Below are positions 19,073 through 28,670 of a stretch of 64,000 nucleotides of DNA, piece after piece. Numbering within the stretch: the stretch's first letter is position 1; each line of letters starts with the position of its first letter. Origin of the DNA: Fimbriimonas sp. GTDB taxonomy: Bacteria > Armatimonadota > Fimbriimonadia > Fimbriimonadales > Fimbriimonadaceae. The notes under the pieces are model-generated. The model was not told the origin of the DNA. It made no database searches and saw only the letters and a list, made by a program, of their open reading frames with translations. The stretch is from contig JARLGV010000130.1 in assembly GCA_031292555.1 (NCBI GenBank), positions 53,604 through 117,603 on the forward strand, written 5' to 3'. Position numbers and translations under genes: made by a program.

Positions 19073-20926
19073 ATGGCGACCGACACACGAGCGCTGATGG
19101 GAACCGCAGTCGCCGCTCACCATGCGGGGAAAATGGCGGAATGCGATGCGCTATGCCAAAGTATCCTCGCCCTCGATCCGAGGCACACCGAGGCGCGATT
19201 GCTGAGCGGCATCGTCGCGGCCAAAATGGGCCGCACCGAGGCCGCTATCGAACGCCTTCGCCAGGTGGTTCAGGTCGATTCCCGGAGCTTCGCCGCCTTC
19301 AATTGGCTCGCGATGCTTTTGCGGGAGTCGGATCGTGTGGCGGAGGCCACCGAGTGTGCCGAACGGGCGGTTTCACTTGTTCCGAGCGAGCCGGACGCGC
19401 TGAACAACCTCGCCATGTGTTATGTGCGTAGTAACCGGTCTGCGGAAGCGGTAGGGGCCTTTAGTCGAGCAATCTCCATCCGGCCGCACCAACCGCTCTA
19501 CCACTACGGCCTCGCCACTGCCCTGGATTCGCTGAACCGGACTCAGGAAGCTGTCGAGGCCCTGGAGAAGGCAATCCGACTCTCGCCCGATCCAAGCTGG
19601 ATGCTTCAACTCGGAACCGTCCTACTTGGCGAAGGCCAAGCACTCAAAGCGGCAAAGATCTGCCGGCGGGCGCTGGATATCGAGCCGAACCTGGCCCTCG
19701 CGCATCTGCTGCTGTCGCAGGCCCTCGAAGACCTAGGGGAGTCCGACGAAGCAAAGGATCACTTCGATAGTGCCATCGTCCTACAGCCGCAGCCTCACGA
19801 GATCTACAAGATCCGAGGACTTCGCAGGCAGTCGATCGGCCAGTTTCAGGCAGCCCGCGACGACTTTCAGAGATCGATCGAGATCGAACCGAGCCAGGGC
19901 TTCGCGTACTACGGCTTGGTGTCTTCGGCACGCGTCACCGAAGATGATCGGCCTTTGTTGGCCAAGATCGAGCAGGTCATCCAAACCGGCAGGGTCGCAC
20001 CTTCGGAAGCCGCGTATCTCCATTTCGCGCTCGGCAAGGCGCTCGACAACCTCGGCGACTACGCCGGGGCGATGGACTGCTTTGACGAGGCAAACCGACT
20101 TGTCCGGGAAGCTCGCCTTCTAGATCGTCCGTTCGATCGCGAACGGATGGCACGGCGAATCGACGACACGATTGCCCTATTCTGCCGCGAGAGAATGTCG
20201 CACGCCCTCGAAAACGCGACCGATTCCGAGCTTCCCGTCTTCGTCGTCGGCATGATGCGGTCTGGAACCACGCTACTCGAACAAATCCTGTCGAGCCATC
20301 CCGAAGTGGGAGGCGCCGGGGAGCAGAGCTTCTGGGTCAATCTACAGCCTTCGGCGGTCGACTTTGAGGGTAAGAGGATTGACGAGACGGCGATTGTGGA
20401 GGGCGGCCCCCGTTTTTGCCGCCTCATGCACGAGCTCACTCCTGACCGCCGGTTCGTGATCGACAAAAACCCGGCCAACTTCTTTGCGTTGGGCTCGATT
20501 CATCTGGGACTTCCACGCGCACGGATCATCCACATGATCCGGCATCCGGTCGACACGTGCCTTTCCATCTATATGACGCCGATCCGGAATCCGGCCGACT
20601 TCGGCTGCGACCGGTCGAACATTGTTTTCGCCTACCGTCAATATCTCCGCTTGATGGCTCATTGGCGGTCGGTCTTGCCTTCAGACCGGTTTCTGGAAGT
20701 TCGCTACGAGGATCTGGTTCAAGACCGGCAGGCGGCGACGAAACAGATCGTCGGTTTCTGCGGCCTGGAGTGGGACGAAGGATGCATGCACCCGGAGGAG
20801 AATATCCGATCGGTTCGAACTCCGAGCTTTTGGCAGGTGCGACAGCCCGTCTACACAACGTCTCTAGATCGTTGGAAACGATATGAGAAAGTCCTCGGTC
20901 CGTTTACGGACCTGCTGGAACCCTGA
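19073..20926 (+). CDS. TPR-sulfotransferase fusion
   Basis: The first roughly 370 residues are about nine TPR units (for example AIERLRQVVQVDSRSFAAFN). The C-terminal 240 residues are a PAPS-dependent sulfotransferase with the 5'-phosphosulfate loop VVGMMRSGTTLLEQIL and the 3'-phosphate site RIIHMIRHPVDTCLSIY. Such fusions transfer sulfate from PAPS to proteins or glycans. ATG 19073 was chosen over TTG 19064, three codons upstream; neither has a clear ribosome site. A short divergent region separates it from the DUF2961 gene. A role in glycan or cell-envelope sulfation is inference. Confidence 0.85.
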   Translation: MATDTRALMGTAVAAHHAGKMAECDALCQSILALDPRHTEARLLSGIVAAKMGRTEAAIERLRQVVQVDSRSFAAFNWLAMLLRESDRVAEATECAERAVSLVPSEPDALNNLAMCYVRSNRSAEAVGAFSRAISIRPHQPLYHYGLATALDSLNRTQEAVEALEKAIRLSPDPSWMLQLGTVLLGEGQALKAAKICRRALDIEPNLALAHLLLSQALEDLGESDEAKDHFDSAIVLQPQPHEIYKIRGLRRQSIGQFQAARDDFQRSIEIEPSQGFAYYGLVSSARVTEDDRPLLAKIEQVIQTGRVAPSEAAYLHFALGKALDNLGDYAGAMDCFDEANRLVREARLLDRPFDRERMARRIDDTIALFCRERMSHALENATDSELPVFVVGMMRSGTTLLEQILSSHPEVGGAGEQSFWVNLQPSAVDFEGKRIDETAIVEGGPRFCRLMHELTPDRRFVIDKNPANFFALGSIHLGLPRARIIHMIRHPVDTCLSIYMTPIRNPADFGCDRSNIVFAYRQYLRLMAHWRSVLPSDRFLEVRYEDLVQDRQAATKQIVGFCGLEWDEGCMHPEENIRSVRTPSFWQVRQPVYTTSLDRWKRYEKVLGPFTDLLEP

Positions 20927-21040
20927 CTTACCCTTCCCGCGCTGGAACTTATCGCCTACACGAATGTCTGAAACTAGGAAAACCAACGATTGGCCAGTCG
21001 ATCCGTGCCCGGACCGGCTGAGGCACACCTCCAGCAACCG

Positions 21041-21769
21041 ATGCCTCCACACCTAGCAATCATCTACTGCGCAGTTCTCGAAGACGAAATCGAGAGCTTT
21101 GCCAAAGGTCTTTCACACATCGTCCGACTCGACAAGCTGCCTCAAGGCTTGCACAATGAGCCGGACAAACTTCGCTCGAATCTGCAGTCGATCGTCGATG
21201 AGATCGAACGGGACAACCCAGAGGTCGAGGCGATCGTGGTGGGTTACGGACTCTGCAGCCGCGGAACCGAGGGCGTCATCACTAAGCGATGCCAGTTCGT
21301 CGTTCCCCGCGCCCACGACTGTATCACCCTGCTCCTGGGAAGCAAGGAGCGATATGCGCAATACGTGAAGGACCATCCCGGCACGTATTGGTACAGCCCG
21401 GGTTGGAACCGCCACCATATCGCACCAGGGAAGGAGCGGTACGAGACGCTGCGCGCGCAGTACGTCGAGAGGTTCGGAGAGGAAGACGCCGACTTCCTAA
21501 TGGAAGAAGAACAACACTGGTTCTCCACCTATGATCGGGCAACCTTTGTCGACCTTCGGGTCATTTCCAGCGAACCAGATCAGGCTTACACCCAGGAGTG
21601 CGCGAAGTGGCTCGGTTGGAATTACGACCGTCAGGAAGGCGACCCGGGGCTGATGCGATCGCTCGTCTCCGGCGTCTGGCCGGAAGAGCAGTTTCTCGTC
21701 ATGGAGCCGGGCCAATCTCTCCGAATGACCGTGGACGAGCGGGTCATCGAAGCCAGCCATGCGACTTAA
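21041..21769 (+). CDS. DUF1638 protein
   Basis: This protein of about 242 residues has family features: an N-terminal 'LAIIYCAVLEDEI' strand with Cys and Glu, a 'GLHNEPDKLRS' stretch, VGYGLCSRG with a second Cys, and VPRAHDCITLLLGS with a third. The conserved Cys/His set suggests metal or cofactor binding. The family has no proven function but often sits beside corrinoid methyltransferase genes, as here. It overlaps the RACo gene by 11 nt and precedes it. A TTG at 20990 would add 17 residues; ATG 21041 fits the family N-terminus better. Confidence 0.8.
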   Translation: MPPHLAIIYCAVLEDEIESFAKGLSHIVRLDKLPQGLHNEPDKLRSNLQSIVDEIERDNPEVEAIVVGYGLCSRGTEGVITKRCQFVVPRAHDCITLLLGSKERYAQYVKDHPGTYWYSPGWNRHHIAPGKERYETLRAQYVERFGEEDADFLMEEEQHWFSTYDRATFVDLRVISSEPDQAYTQECAKWLGWNYDRQEGDPGLMRSLVSGVWPEEQFLVMEPGQSLRMTVDERVIEASHAT

Positions 21770-23342
21770 CCTCGAACTCCCCAACGACACGCAGACGATC
21801 ATCCTCGACCCAAGCGAGGTAGGTCACAAACTGACCGCCGTAATGCGTCGCGAGAACCTGCCGCTGAATACACGGTGCGGCGAGCGCCTTCTCTGCCGAT
21901 CCTGCACGGTCGACGTCCTGCGAGACGGCGAGTGGCAGCCTGAGCCGGCTTGTACGCTCACGATCGACCGGGACATGACGGTGCGTGTGCCGCAGCACGC
22001 GATGCTGGCGTACAACCCGCAGATCCTCACCGACTACCGGATCAACATTCCGTACGCCTACGAGCCGCTGCTGGGCGCCGAGGGCCTCGCGGTCGCAATC
22101 GACATCGGCACGACAACAGTGGCGCTCTCTTTAGTCGACCAGACTACAGGAGCAGTTCGCACGACTACTACTGCCTTCAACCGCCAGATGCACTTCGGCG
22201 ACGACGTTTTGACTCGGATCAATCTCTGTCTGACCGATCCGAATTCGCTAAGCGCTCTCCAAGAGGCGATCGTCGTCGAGACGATTCTCCCTTTGCTTGA
22301 GGAGGCGCTCAAACAGACCGGATTGACGGAATCGGATGTCCGCGGATACCTGATCGCGGGCAACTCGACGATGCTCCACCTTCTGGCCGGCGTGGACCCG
22401 AGCCCGATGGGGTACTCCCCGTTCACACCGAGATTCATCGAACATCGGGAGATGACCTCCGACGAGTTGGGGCTCAAACCCTCCGGCGTTCAAGTCCATC
22501 TTCTTCCCGGTGTGGCGGCGTACGTTGGTGCAGACATCACGGGCGGAGTCTTGGCGAGCGGCCTGGTTTACGACGACGGTCCTTCCCTGCTTGTCGACGT
22601 CGGCACGAACGGTGAGATCGTCATGAAGTTGGGCGATCGGATGGTGGGCTGCGCCACCGCGGCGGGCCCGGCGTTTGAGGGCTCGGGTCTCAAATGCGGC
22701 ATCCGCGCGGGAGACGGCGCGATCTCCCATGTGTCGATAACGCGAGACCCGTTTACGGTCGTCAACGAGATCATCGGACCGCCGCGAACCAAGCCGATCG
22801 GGATTTGCGGCTCCGCGTACATCGACTTTCTTGCCGAGGGAAGCCGCTCCGGCTTGCTCAACCGCAGTGGCAGGATTCAAGCATCGGCTCTTCCGGAAGG
22901 AGACTCAAGAGTTACCCGCGGCGAGTACGGATACGAGTTCGTACTGGGCATCGGCCAAGGCAAGCGCAAAATCGTTGTCTCAGAGCCGGATATCGCCCGC
23001 TTGCTCCAGGCGAAGGCTGCAATTGCAGCCGGCATCATGATCCTGCTCGGGCGTCTCAAGATGAAGCCCGAAGACGTGAAGACACTGTATCTGGCGGGTG
23101 GCTTCGGAATGCACTTGAACATCGAGAACGCGATTCACTGCGGTCTCTTTCCGGGCTTCCATCCCGATCAAGTTCAGCTTGTGGGAAATACGTCGCTTGC
23201 GGGGGCCACCCTTTCGGCAATCGACGCGTCGGTACTCGGCGAATTGGATCGCATCGGCAGGGAGATCGACATTGTCGAACTCAACCTCGACCCCGATTTC
23301 GAGGACACCTACATCGACCAACTCGTACTCGGCGAGGCCTAG
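21759..23342 (+). CDS. RACo-type corrinoid activation protein (ferredoxin + ASKHA)
   Basis: This is a reductive activator of corrinoid proteins. It reduces adventitiously formed Co(II) to Co(I) at the cost of ATP. The 527-residue protein has an N-terminal [2Fe-2S] ferredoxin domain with ligands Cys40, Cys46, Cys49 and Cys65. A linker follows, then the DUF4445/ASKHA ATPase core: AIDIGTTTVALSLVD (phosphate 1), IAGNSTMLHLLAG, LVDVGTNGEIV (phosphate 2) and LYLAGGFGMHLN. All expected parts are intact. It is coupled to the DUF1638 gene, and its stop overlaps by 4 nt the stop of the convergent corrinoid operon. Confidence 0.92.
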   Translation: MRLNLELPNDTQTIILDPSEVGHKLTAVMRRENLPLNTRCGERLLCRSCTVDVLRDGEWQPEPACTLTIDRDMTVRVPQHAMLAYNPQILTDYRINIPYAYEPLLGAEGLAVAIDIGTTTVALSLVDQTTGAVRTTTTAFNRQMHFGDDVLTRINLCLTDPNSLSALQEAIVVETILPLLEEALKQTGLTESDVRGYLIAGNSTMLHLLAGVDPSPMGYSPFTPRFIEHREMTSDELGLKPSGVQVHLLPGVAAYVGADITGGVLASGLVYDDGPSLLVDVGTNGEIVMKLGDRMVGCATAAGPAFEGSGLKCGIRAGDGAISHVSITRDPFTVVNEIIGPPRTKPIGICGSAYIDFLAEGSRSGLLNRSGRIQASALPEGDSRVTRGEYGYEFVLGIGQGKRKIVVSEPDIARLLQAKAAIAAGIMILLGRLKMKPEDVKTLYLAGGFGMHLNIENAIHCGLFPGFHPDQVQLVGNTSLAGATLSAIDASVLGELDRIGREIDIVELNLDPDFEDTYIDQLVLGEA

Positions 23343-24358
23343 CCCGCCGAGAGACGGTGTCCGTATCTAGAAAACGCGAGCAAGTTGTCGTCGGTCGTCT
23401 TGGCGGGGATTTCGCAGCCGGCACCGACGATGTAGCGATCTCCTGCAATTCGGTGGCACTCATCCAGCCGGGATTCGATCGATTCAGGGTCGGAGTTCAG
23501 GACCTCGCGAACCGGGTCCAGGTTTCCGAGCAGCTTGATCGACGGGTCGAAGGCGCGGGCGGCCGCTTCGAAATCGGCGACCGAGTCGATGTCGACCATA
23601 TCGGAGCCGGACTGAGCCATCAAGTCCAGAATCTTGGTCGTGTTGCCGCAGATGTGCATACGTACCGGCACGCCCAGGCGCTTGATCCCTTCGATCATGC
23701 GCTGCTCGTGCGAGAGCACAAACTCCTCGTAAAAGACCGGACCGATCAACGACGCCGGTGCATCGCCGAAACCGATCATGTCGGCTCCGGCCTCGACCTG
23801 AGCCTCCGCATAGGCGATCGCCATATCCACGTTGAAGGAGAACAACTTGTGGATGAATTCCGGATCGTCGATTAGGTCCTCCATCAGGGTGGTCATACCA
23901 CGCATCACGGCCGCCTCAGAGATCGGGCCTTCGACCCATCCAAGCACCGGGATTCGCCCCTCACCCAACCGCTTCATCTCCTTGATCGCGATAAGGCGGT
24001 CCCCCATCCGGTTGGCGCCGCGCGGATCAGGTTGCTTCAGTCGGTCGAGGTCGGAAGAGTCTGTCAGAAGCGGTTTTAGGGGGTCCGGCGCGGGAGGGTC
24101 GTCGTCGAACCACACGAGCGATCCGCCCAAGGCCGCAAGTTCGCTGACCGGATCGGAAGTGGTCGCGAGAATGTCGAGATCGAAGTCGCGGCAGATCGCG
24201 AATTGAGCCTGGGCCTGCAGCAAAGGATCGCGGATGTAGTCGATGTACCGGAGCTTGCAGTGCCGGGCCGCTCGCGTCATGATGAGCGGCATCACAAGCA
24301 GTTCCGGGCTGACTCCGCCGGAGCCGAACACACAATCGAATCGTTCTTTTGGCGTCAT
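23339..24358 (-). CDS. UROD-fold methyltransferase, MtaA/MtbA-like, zinc motif complete
   Basis: This 339-residue protein belongs to the UROD superfamily branch of corrinoid methyltransferases. The zinc ligands known from MtaA (His-x-Cys and a late Cys) are all present: RMHICGN (His235, Cys237) and GAGCEIPAKT (Cys315), at nearly the same positions as in MtaA. That marks it as the likely second methyltransferase, moving methyl from the corrinoid to a thiol or another acceptor. Since bacteria generally lack coenzyme M, tetrahydrofolate or another thiol is possible. ATG 24358 overlaps the previous stop by 4 nt. It is the last gene of the operon. Confidence 0.85.
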   Translation of the reverse strand: MTPKERFDCVFGSGGVSPELLVMPLIMTRAARHCKLRYIDYIRDPLLQAQAQFAICRDFDLDILATTSDPVSELAALGGSLVWFDDDPPAPDPLKPLLTDSSDLDRLKQPDPRGANRMGDRLIAIKEMKRLGEGRIPVLGWVEGPISEAAVMRGMTTLMEDLIDDPEFIHKLFSFNVDMAIAYAEAQVEAGADMIGFGDAPASLIGPVFYEEFVLSHEQRMIEGIKRLGVPVRMHICGNTTKILDLMAQSGSDMVDIDSVADFEAAARAFDPSIKLLGNLDPVREVLNSDPESIESRLDECHRIAGDRYIVGAGCEIPAKTTDDNLLAFSRYGHRLSAG

Positions 24359-25437
24359 ACCTTGATAGCCCGAACTGCATTGGCCAGGGCGATCACGTTT
24401 TGCCACGGCACGTCCGGCTCCAACACATGCGTGGGCGCCAGCACCATCTTCGCACCGAGATGAATCCACTTCTCGCAGCCGGCGACCTGTGCCCGAACGT
24501 CGTCTTCCGAGCCGAACGGCATGGTCGTCTGGGTGCCGATCATTCCGCAAAACGCGATCCGGTCCTTCCAGCGGTCCGCCACCTCGTCGATCGGCATGCA
24601 CTCCGGCTGAACCGGGTTCAAAATATCGACTCCGATTTCGATGAGATCGTCGACGATCTCGTTGATCCGACCGTCCGAGTGATACTGAACGTAGGGCGGA
24701 TTCTCAACTGTCTTCGCGGCTTCTACGATGCGCGCGAGCCGCGGCTTCAGGTGCTTTCGCCAGAACGGAACGGACATCATCATGCCGCGCTGTGTCCCGA
24801 CATCGTCTCCCAGGCGAATCAAATCGGCTCCCGCCTGCGCTCCCGCTAACGCCATCCGTGTTGACTGCTCCGCATAGCGGTCAAACAGCCAATCGGCGAT
24901 CCCGTTCTCTTCGGCGAGATCACAGTAGATCTGCTCCATGCTCCGCAGGTACCAGGCACTTTCGAAGACCGAGCATTCCAACCCCAGCGTCGCGACTTTG
25001 CCGGCAGCCTTGGTTTCGGCGACTCGACCCGCGACCGGTGCATAAAGCGCCGGATCGTTCAAGTCGTGCCAGGGAAAGGTCTCGATCTCCTCCAGCGTCT
25101 CCGAATAGGAGAGCGGGTGGAACATGTAGGTGAGATGGTAAGCGTCACCCACCGAGTCCTTATCGCCGGGAAGCTCGCAGTAGCCACCGTTGCCGACCCA
25201 AGCGCCCTTCGGAATCGGTACGCCCCGCCGTTCGTACTCGGCTCGCCACTGGTCAGCGTCCGAGTGCCCGCCGCCCCAGACGTAGCGGAAATCCAGGTCG
25301 AATGCCTCCACTGGGTCGCGCATGCCCATCCGGCGCTCCATCTCATCGACGATTGGCGGGGTCATTGGCAGGTCGAACGGAACATGCTCGTAGACCTGCC
25401 CCCGCATCATGCGGTGGAAGTTCTCGCGCTGTGTCAT
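24355..25437 (-). CDS. UROD-like protein, zinc Cys lost (HSDG type)
   Basis: This 360-residue UROD-superfamily protein lacks the His-x-Cys zinc motif. The corresponding strand reads VQYHSDGRIN, so the Cys is replaced by Asp. The C-terminal part 'AFCGMIGTQTTMPFGS' followed by 'MVLAPTHVLEPDVP' follows the family barrel. The frame is open to 25539, but ATG 25437 (MTQRENFHRMM) is the family-like start and overlaps the stop of the homocysteine methyltransferase gene by 4 nt. Substrate unknown. Proteins of this type may be O-demethylases or act on other C1 or corrinoid substrates. Confidence 0.78.
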   Translation of the reverse strand: MTQRENFHRMMRGQVYEHVPFDLPMTPPIVDEMERRMGMRDPVEAFDLDFRYVWGGGHSDADQWRAEYERRGVPIPKGAWVGNGGYCELPGDKDSVGDAYHLTYMFHPLSYSETLEEIETFPWHDLNDPALYAPVAGRVAETKAAGKVATLGLECSVFESAWYLRSMEQIYCDLAEENGIADWLFDRYAEQSTRMALAGAQAGADLIRLGDDVGTQRGMMMSVPFWRKHLKPRLARIVEAAKTVENPPYVQYHSDGRINEIVDDLIEIGVDILNPVQPECMPIDEVADRWKDRIAFCGMIGTQTTMPFGSEDDVRAQVAGCEKWIHLGAKMVLAPTHVLEPDVPWQNVIALANAVRAIKV

Positions 25438-26315
25438 TTGTTCCTGACTGCCGTTGCTACCGCCGCGATGTGTGCGGGGGTCGTGCCACAGCAACCGCCC
25501 ACGATCTTCACACCGGCAGCGACTGCCGCCGAAGCCCATGCGCCGAACGCGTCCGGCTGAACGGCATAGTGGAAGCCTCCATCCTCGGTCTTCACCGGCG
25601 TTCCCGCATTCGGCTGCAGCAAGACGGGCAGGCCATTGGCGACAGCAAGTAACTCTTGCGCAAGCTTCAGATAGTCTTCCAGATTTAGCGAGGTGCCGCA
25701 GTTCGCGCCGATCGCGCTGGCGCCCGCTTCGATGGCGATGCGAGAGGCCTCAGTCGGCGAGCCACCCATCATCGTCTTCATGCCGAGCGCGGTCGGCTCG
25801 TAGGTGAACGAGGCAATGATCGGCAATCCGAAGTCCTTGAGCGCCGACACCGCGATCCGCATTTCGTTGGGATCGGCCATCGTCTCAACAATGAACCCGT
25901 CCACTCCGGCATCGGCCAAAACGTCCGCTTGGGTCTGGACCGAACTCTCGAGGTCGGCTTCCGGAAGCTCTCCGTACGGTTCAATAAAATCACCGCACGG
26001 ACCGATGTCTCCAAGCACCTTGCAGCCCTTGCCGCCGGCATCGCGTGCCAACTCCACCGCAAGGCGGTTCAGAACGACGAAGCGATGACCGATTCCGCAT
26101 CGGTCGAGCATGATGGGGGACCCACTGAACGTATTTGTCGTCAGGCAGTTCGCGCCGACCGAAGCGTAGCTTCGATGAATATCGAGAATCGTATCGGCGT
26201 GTTCGGCATTCCAAATGAAGGACGACTGTCCCTTACCGAGGCCGCGGTCGATTAGCTGGGTACCCATCGCTCCGTCCAGCACCAAAACTTCATTGTCTTG
26301 AAACAGGCTTTTCAT
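25434..26315 (-). CDS. Homocysteine S-methyltransferase family protein
   Basis: This 293-residue protein matches the zinc-dependent Hcy-binding barrel of MetH, BHMT and MmuM. It has DGAMGTQL near the N-terminus and the three zinc cysteines: GANCGTSL (Cys206) and GGCCGTTPAHI (Cys275, Cys276). It transfers methyl groups to homocysteine to give methionine. As a stand-alone barrel it needs a methyl donor, and its place in a corrinoid operon suggests the corrinoid protein as donor. ATG 26315 overlaps the previous stop by 4 nt, and its own stop overlaps the next start by 4 nt. Confidence 0.9.
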   Translation of the reverse strand: MKSLFQDNEVLVLDGAMGTQLIDRGLGKGQSSFIWNAEHADTILDIHRSYASVGANCLTTNTFSGSPIMLDRCGIGHRFVVLNRLAVELARDAGGKGCKVLGDIGPCGDFIEPYGELPEADLESSVQTQADVLADAGVDGFIVETMADPNEMRIAVSALKDFGLPIIASFTYEPTALGMKTMMGGSPTEASRIAIEAGASAIGANCGTSLNLEDYLKLAQELLAVANGLPVLLQPNAGTPVKTEDGGFHYAVQPDAFGAWASAAVAAGVKIVGGCCGTTPAHIAAVATAVRNK

Positions 26316-27463
26316 TGTGAGAAGTTCTCCAAGGCGGGGGACGGCTTCAGGTTGATACCTTGGCCCCATACCCGCCGTGCTTCGTGCAGATAATACAAAT
26401 AGCTCTCGTAAGGGACGTCCGGAGGAACGCGGTGATCTGGTAGAGGAATGAAGCCTCCGTCCTCGACTAGTGGAACCAACCGTTCAATTTCGGCGAGGAT
26501 TTCGCTACGCGCCCCTTGGAGGATGTGTTTGTCGAAGCCGCCGATCAGCCGGAGATCTTTGCCGTACTCCTTACGGTATTTGATCGGGTCGGCATGCCAT
26601 GTTCCCACCTCAATGGGGAACATACAGTTCACCCCTGCATCGAGCCAGAGAGGCAGCAGGGCGTCGATTTTGCCGTCACAGTCGATCCAAACGATATCCA
26701 CTCCGTACTTGCGGAGCAGATCGGTGATGCGCCGATAGTGGGGTACCAGGAACCGCTTGAAGTGCTCGGGGCCAAGCAGAGGACCGCCGCTATAGCACAT
26801 GTCCTCCCACATCGAACCCGATTCGAACTTGACGCCGGTCTCCAGAGTGCGGTGCAAGGTACCGATCACGCAATCGGCGAGCGTCGTCACCATCTCTTCG
26901 AACCAGTCCGGGTCGTCGTACGGCACTACCGCGATATTCTCGAGACCCATCCAGTCTCTAAGCCGCCCGAAAAGACTCCCGCAACTAACCGTCATCGGCA
27001 CGTCGCGATTCGGGTTTTTCCATTCGGCGACGGCAGCGTCCCAATCGCCACGGTATCGCTCCGGCGTGTCGGGGTTCAGTTTGGGCAGATAGTGCTCGCG
27101 CCACGAGTCGCGGTCGGTGAGCAGGTGCGACACGTGGTGTGGAATCGAGCCCAGCCACTTCTTTCGGAGTACCCGAACTCCATCGCCTTGCTGCACGATC
27201 TCGTGGTCGCCCAAGTCCTCGATGACGTACCACTCGAAGCCGGGCTGAAGATCGACGTTGGGCGTTCCCCCCGCACAGTAGCAGTCCATGCCGAACCAAG
27301 TATCGGTGGAGACTTCAGCGCGAGAATTCCACTCAACTTTCGTAGGCAAGCCCTGTTTGTGCCACTCGGGCACCGTCTCGTCCCAGAAACCGAAATCGCA
27401 GATGGGGCACCGGTCAACGGGTCGATAGTGCATCGTGGCGTCGAATCGCTCGCGATCAGTCAT
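26312..27463 (-). CDS. UROD-like protein, divergent (DCDG type)
   Basis: This 383-residue UROD-superfamily protein has a rearranged metal strand, reading IVWIDCDGKIDAL where methyltransferases have His-x-Cys. It starts MTDRERFDATMHYRPVDRCP, a family N-terminus; the frame extends to 27526 but that extension lies in the upstream gene. 'FPIEVGTWHADPIKYRKEYG' and 'IGGFDKHILQGA' are typical of this branch. It overlaps the upstream gene by 8 nt and the downstream homocysteine methyltransferase gene by 4 nt. Function unknown. Confidence 0.78.
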   Translation of the reverse strand: MTDRERFDATMHYRPVDRCPICDFGFWDETVPEWHKQGLPTKVEWNSRAEVSTDTWFGMDCYCAGGTPNVDLQPGFEWYVIEDLGDHEIVQQGDGVRVLRKKWLGSIPHHVSHLLTDRDSWREHYLPKLNPDTPERYRGDWDAAVAEWKNPNRDVPMTVSCGSLFGRLRDWMGLENIAVVPYDDPDWFEEMVTTLADCVIGTLHRTLETGVKFESGSMWEDMCYSGGPLLGPEHFKRFLVPHYRRITDLLRKYGVDIVWIDCDGKIDALLPLWLDAGVNCMFPIEVGTWHADPIKYRKEYGKDLRLIGGFDKHILQGARSEILAEIERLVPLVEDGGFIPLPDHRVPPDVPYESYLYYLHEARRVWGQGINLKPSPALENFSQ

Positions 27464-28661
27464 GGGAGACCTCCTCGAAACTTCCGAAGTCGAGCCCCGC
27501 ATGAACCATCGCCTCGATGTTCTCAAGCGGAGTGCCGGGCGCGAGGTTGTTCCCTTCTCTCAACAGGAACATTCGTCCTTTGAGAATCCCCGTCTGTAAG
27601 ATCCTTTGGCACTCTTCATAGACCTTAGCCGTTGTGCCGGAACGCATCAGCTCGATATGAGGACCGCCGTGGATCCGCACATCCGGACCTACCGCCTCGC
27701 GCAAGGCGCCAAAGTCGACCGGGAACCCCGTGTCGAACGCGGCGATACCCAACTCACGAATGAGCGTCGGAAAGTGCCTCGTCGCGTTGCCGCACAAATG
27801 CAGTCCGCGCTCAACCGACGTTCCAAACGTGTCGTAGAGCCGGCGATGGTGCGGAAGAATGTGCTCGCAGAGCATCGATGTGGAGATCAAGGCAACGCTG
27901 TCGTCCGCCATCCAGAAGCCGTCTTGAGGAAATGCGACGCCGGCTTTGGTCTTCCACGCCGTAAGCCGTTCAATCGTCGCGTCCGTGATAAACGTAAGGA
28001 GCGTCTGGAGCAGATCCGGTTCCTCGACCATCGCGGTGCACACGAACTCGGGGCTGAAGAGATTGCACGCGACCGTCATCGGCCCGTCGGTTCCCCCACC
28101 GGGCATACCAACTGACACCGGCCTGCCATAAAACTCCTCGTTCTTGGCCCGCTCGGACATATGCTCGTAGTATTCGAGCCCGCGGCCAAAAAGGCCGCCG
28201 AACGGGTCCGGTAGGCCGTTCTCCATGACTTTCTCAGGACACTCGGCGAACGCGGGAGTTGTATCCGGCACCTGATCGTTCATGTACTGGATCGGGCAAC
28301 CGAACCAGGCAGCCTCGTAGTAGTTCTGGAAGTCGATGCCGACCCACCACTTCTCGGGCAGCCCCAGTTCGTTATCCTGCAACAGGTTGTAGCGCGACCA
28401 CCGGGCGAACCGGAGCATCGTGTCGAACATGACGTCCGGATCCTCGCTGTACCGCCGGAAATCCATCCCGACATCGTTCGCATCCGGACTGAACATGAAG
28501 TACCGGGTGTTCGTCCCAACCTGAATTGGCACCCGGATCGGTTGCCGATCGTAGTAGGCCGAGACGACACGCCGGGTCTCCTCGTTGTGCAGTTCGAAGT
28601 CGAGCTTGGCTAGCCGATCGGTAGGTTTCGCCGCAGATTGATGGTCAAGGATGGTTGTCAT
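27456..28661 (-). CDS. UROD-like protein with partial zinc motif (HLCG)
   Basis: The 401-residue protein keeps His-x-Cys (GLHLCGN, His288 and Cys290). The late cysteine region reads LLREGNNLAPGTP, where MtaA-like enzymes have a Cys before IP. The third zinc ligand is therefore missing or supplied elsewhere. The N-terminal half is longer and Trp/Tyr-rich (for example NYYEAAWFGCPIQY). ATG 28661 lies 9 nt after the previous stop. It may be a methyltransferase with an altered metal site. Substrate unknown. Confidence 0.78.
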   Translation of the reverse strand: MTTILDHQSAAKPTDRLAKLDFELHNEETRRVVSAYYDRQPIRVPIQVGTNTRYFMFSPDANDVGMDFRRYSEDPDVMFDTMLRFARWSRYNLLQDNELGLPEKWWVGIDFQNYYEAAWFGCPIQYMNDQVPDTTPAFAECPEKVMENGLPDPFGGLFGRGLEYYEHMSERAKNEEFYGRPVSVGMPGGGTDGPMTVACNLFSPEFVCTAMVEEPDLLQTLLTFITDATIERLTAWKTKAGVAFPQDGFWMADDSVALISTSMLCEHILPHHRRLYDTFGTSVERGLHLCGNATRHFPTLIRELGIAAFDTGFPVDFGALREAVGPDVRIHGGPHIELMRSGTTAKVYEECQRILQTGILKGRMFLLREGNNLAPGTPLENIEAMVHAGLDFGSFEEVSHD

Positions 28662-28670
28662 CGAAGGCCC

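Noticed and set aside
22694..23875. A 393-codon plus-strand frame across RACo and the UROD-like gene
   Set aside because: It is read out of frame through RACo, where the ASKHA motifs define the true frame, and antisense to the UROD-like gene.
26516..27583. A 355-codon plus-strand frame opposite a UROD-like gene
   Set aside because: The minus-strand gene is part of an overlapping operon and has family motifs; this is its shadow.
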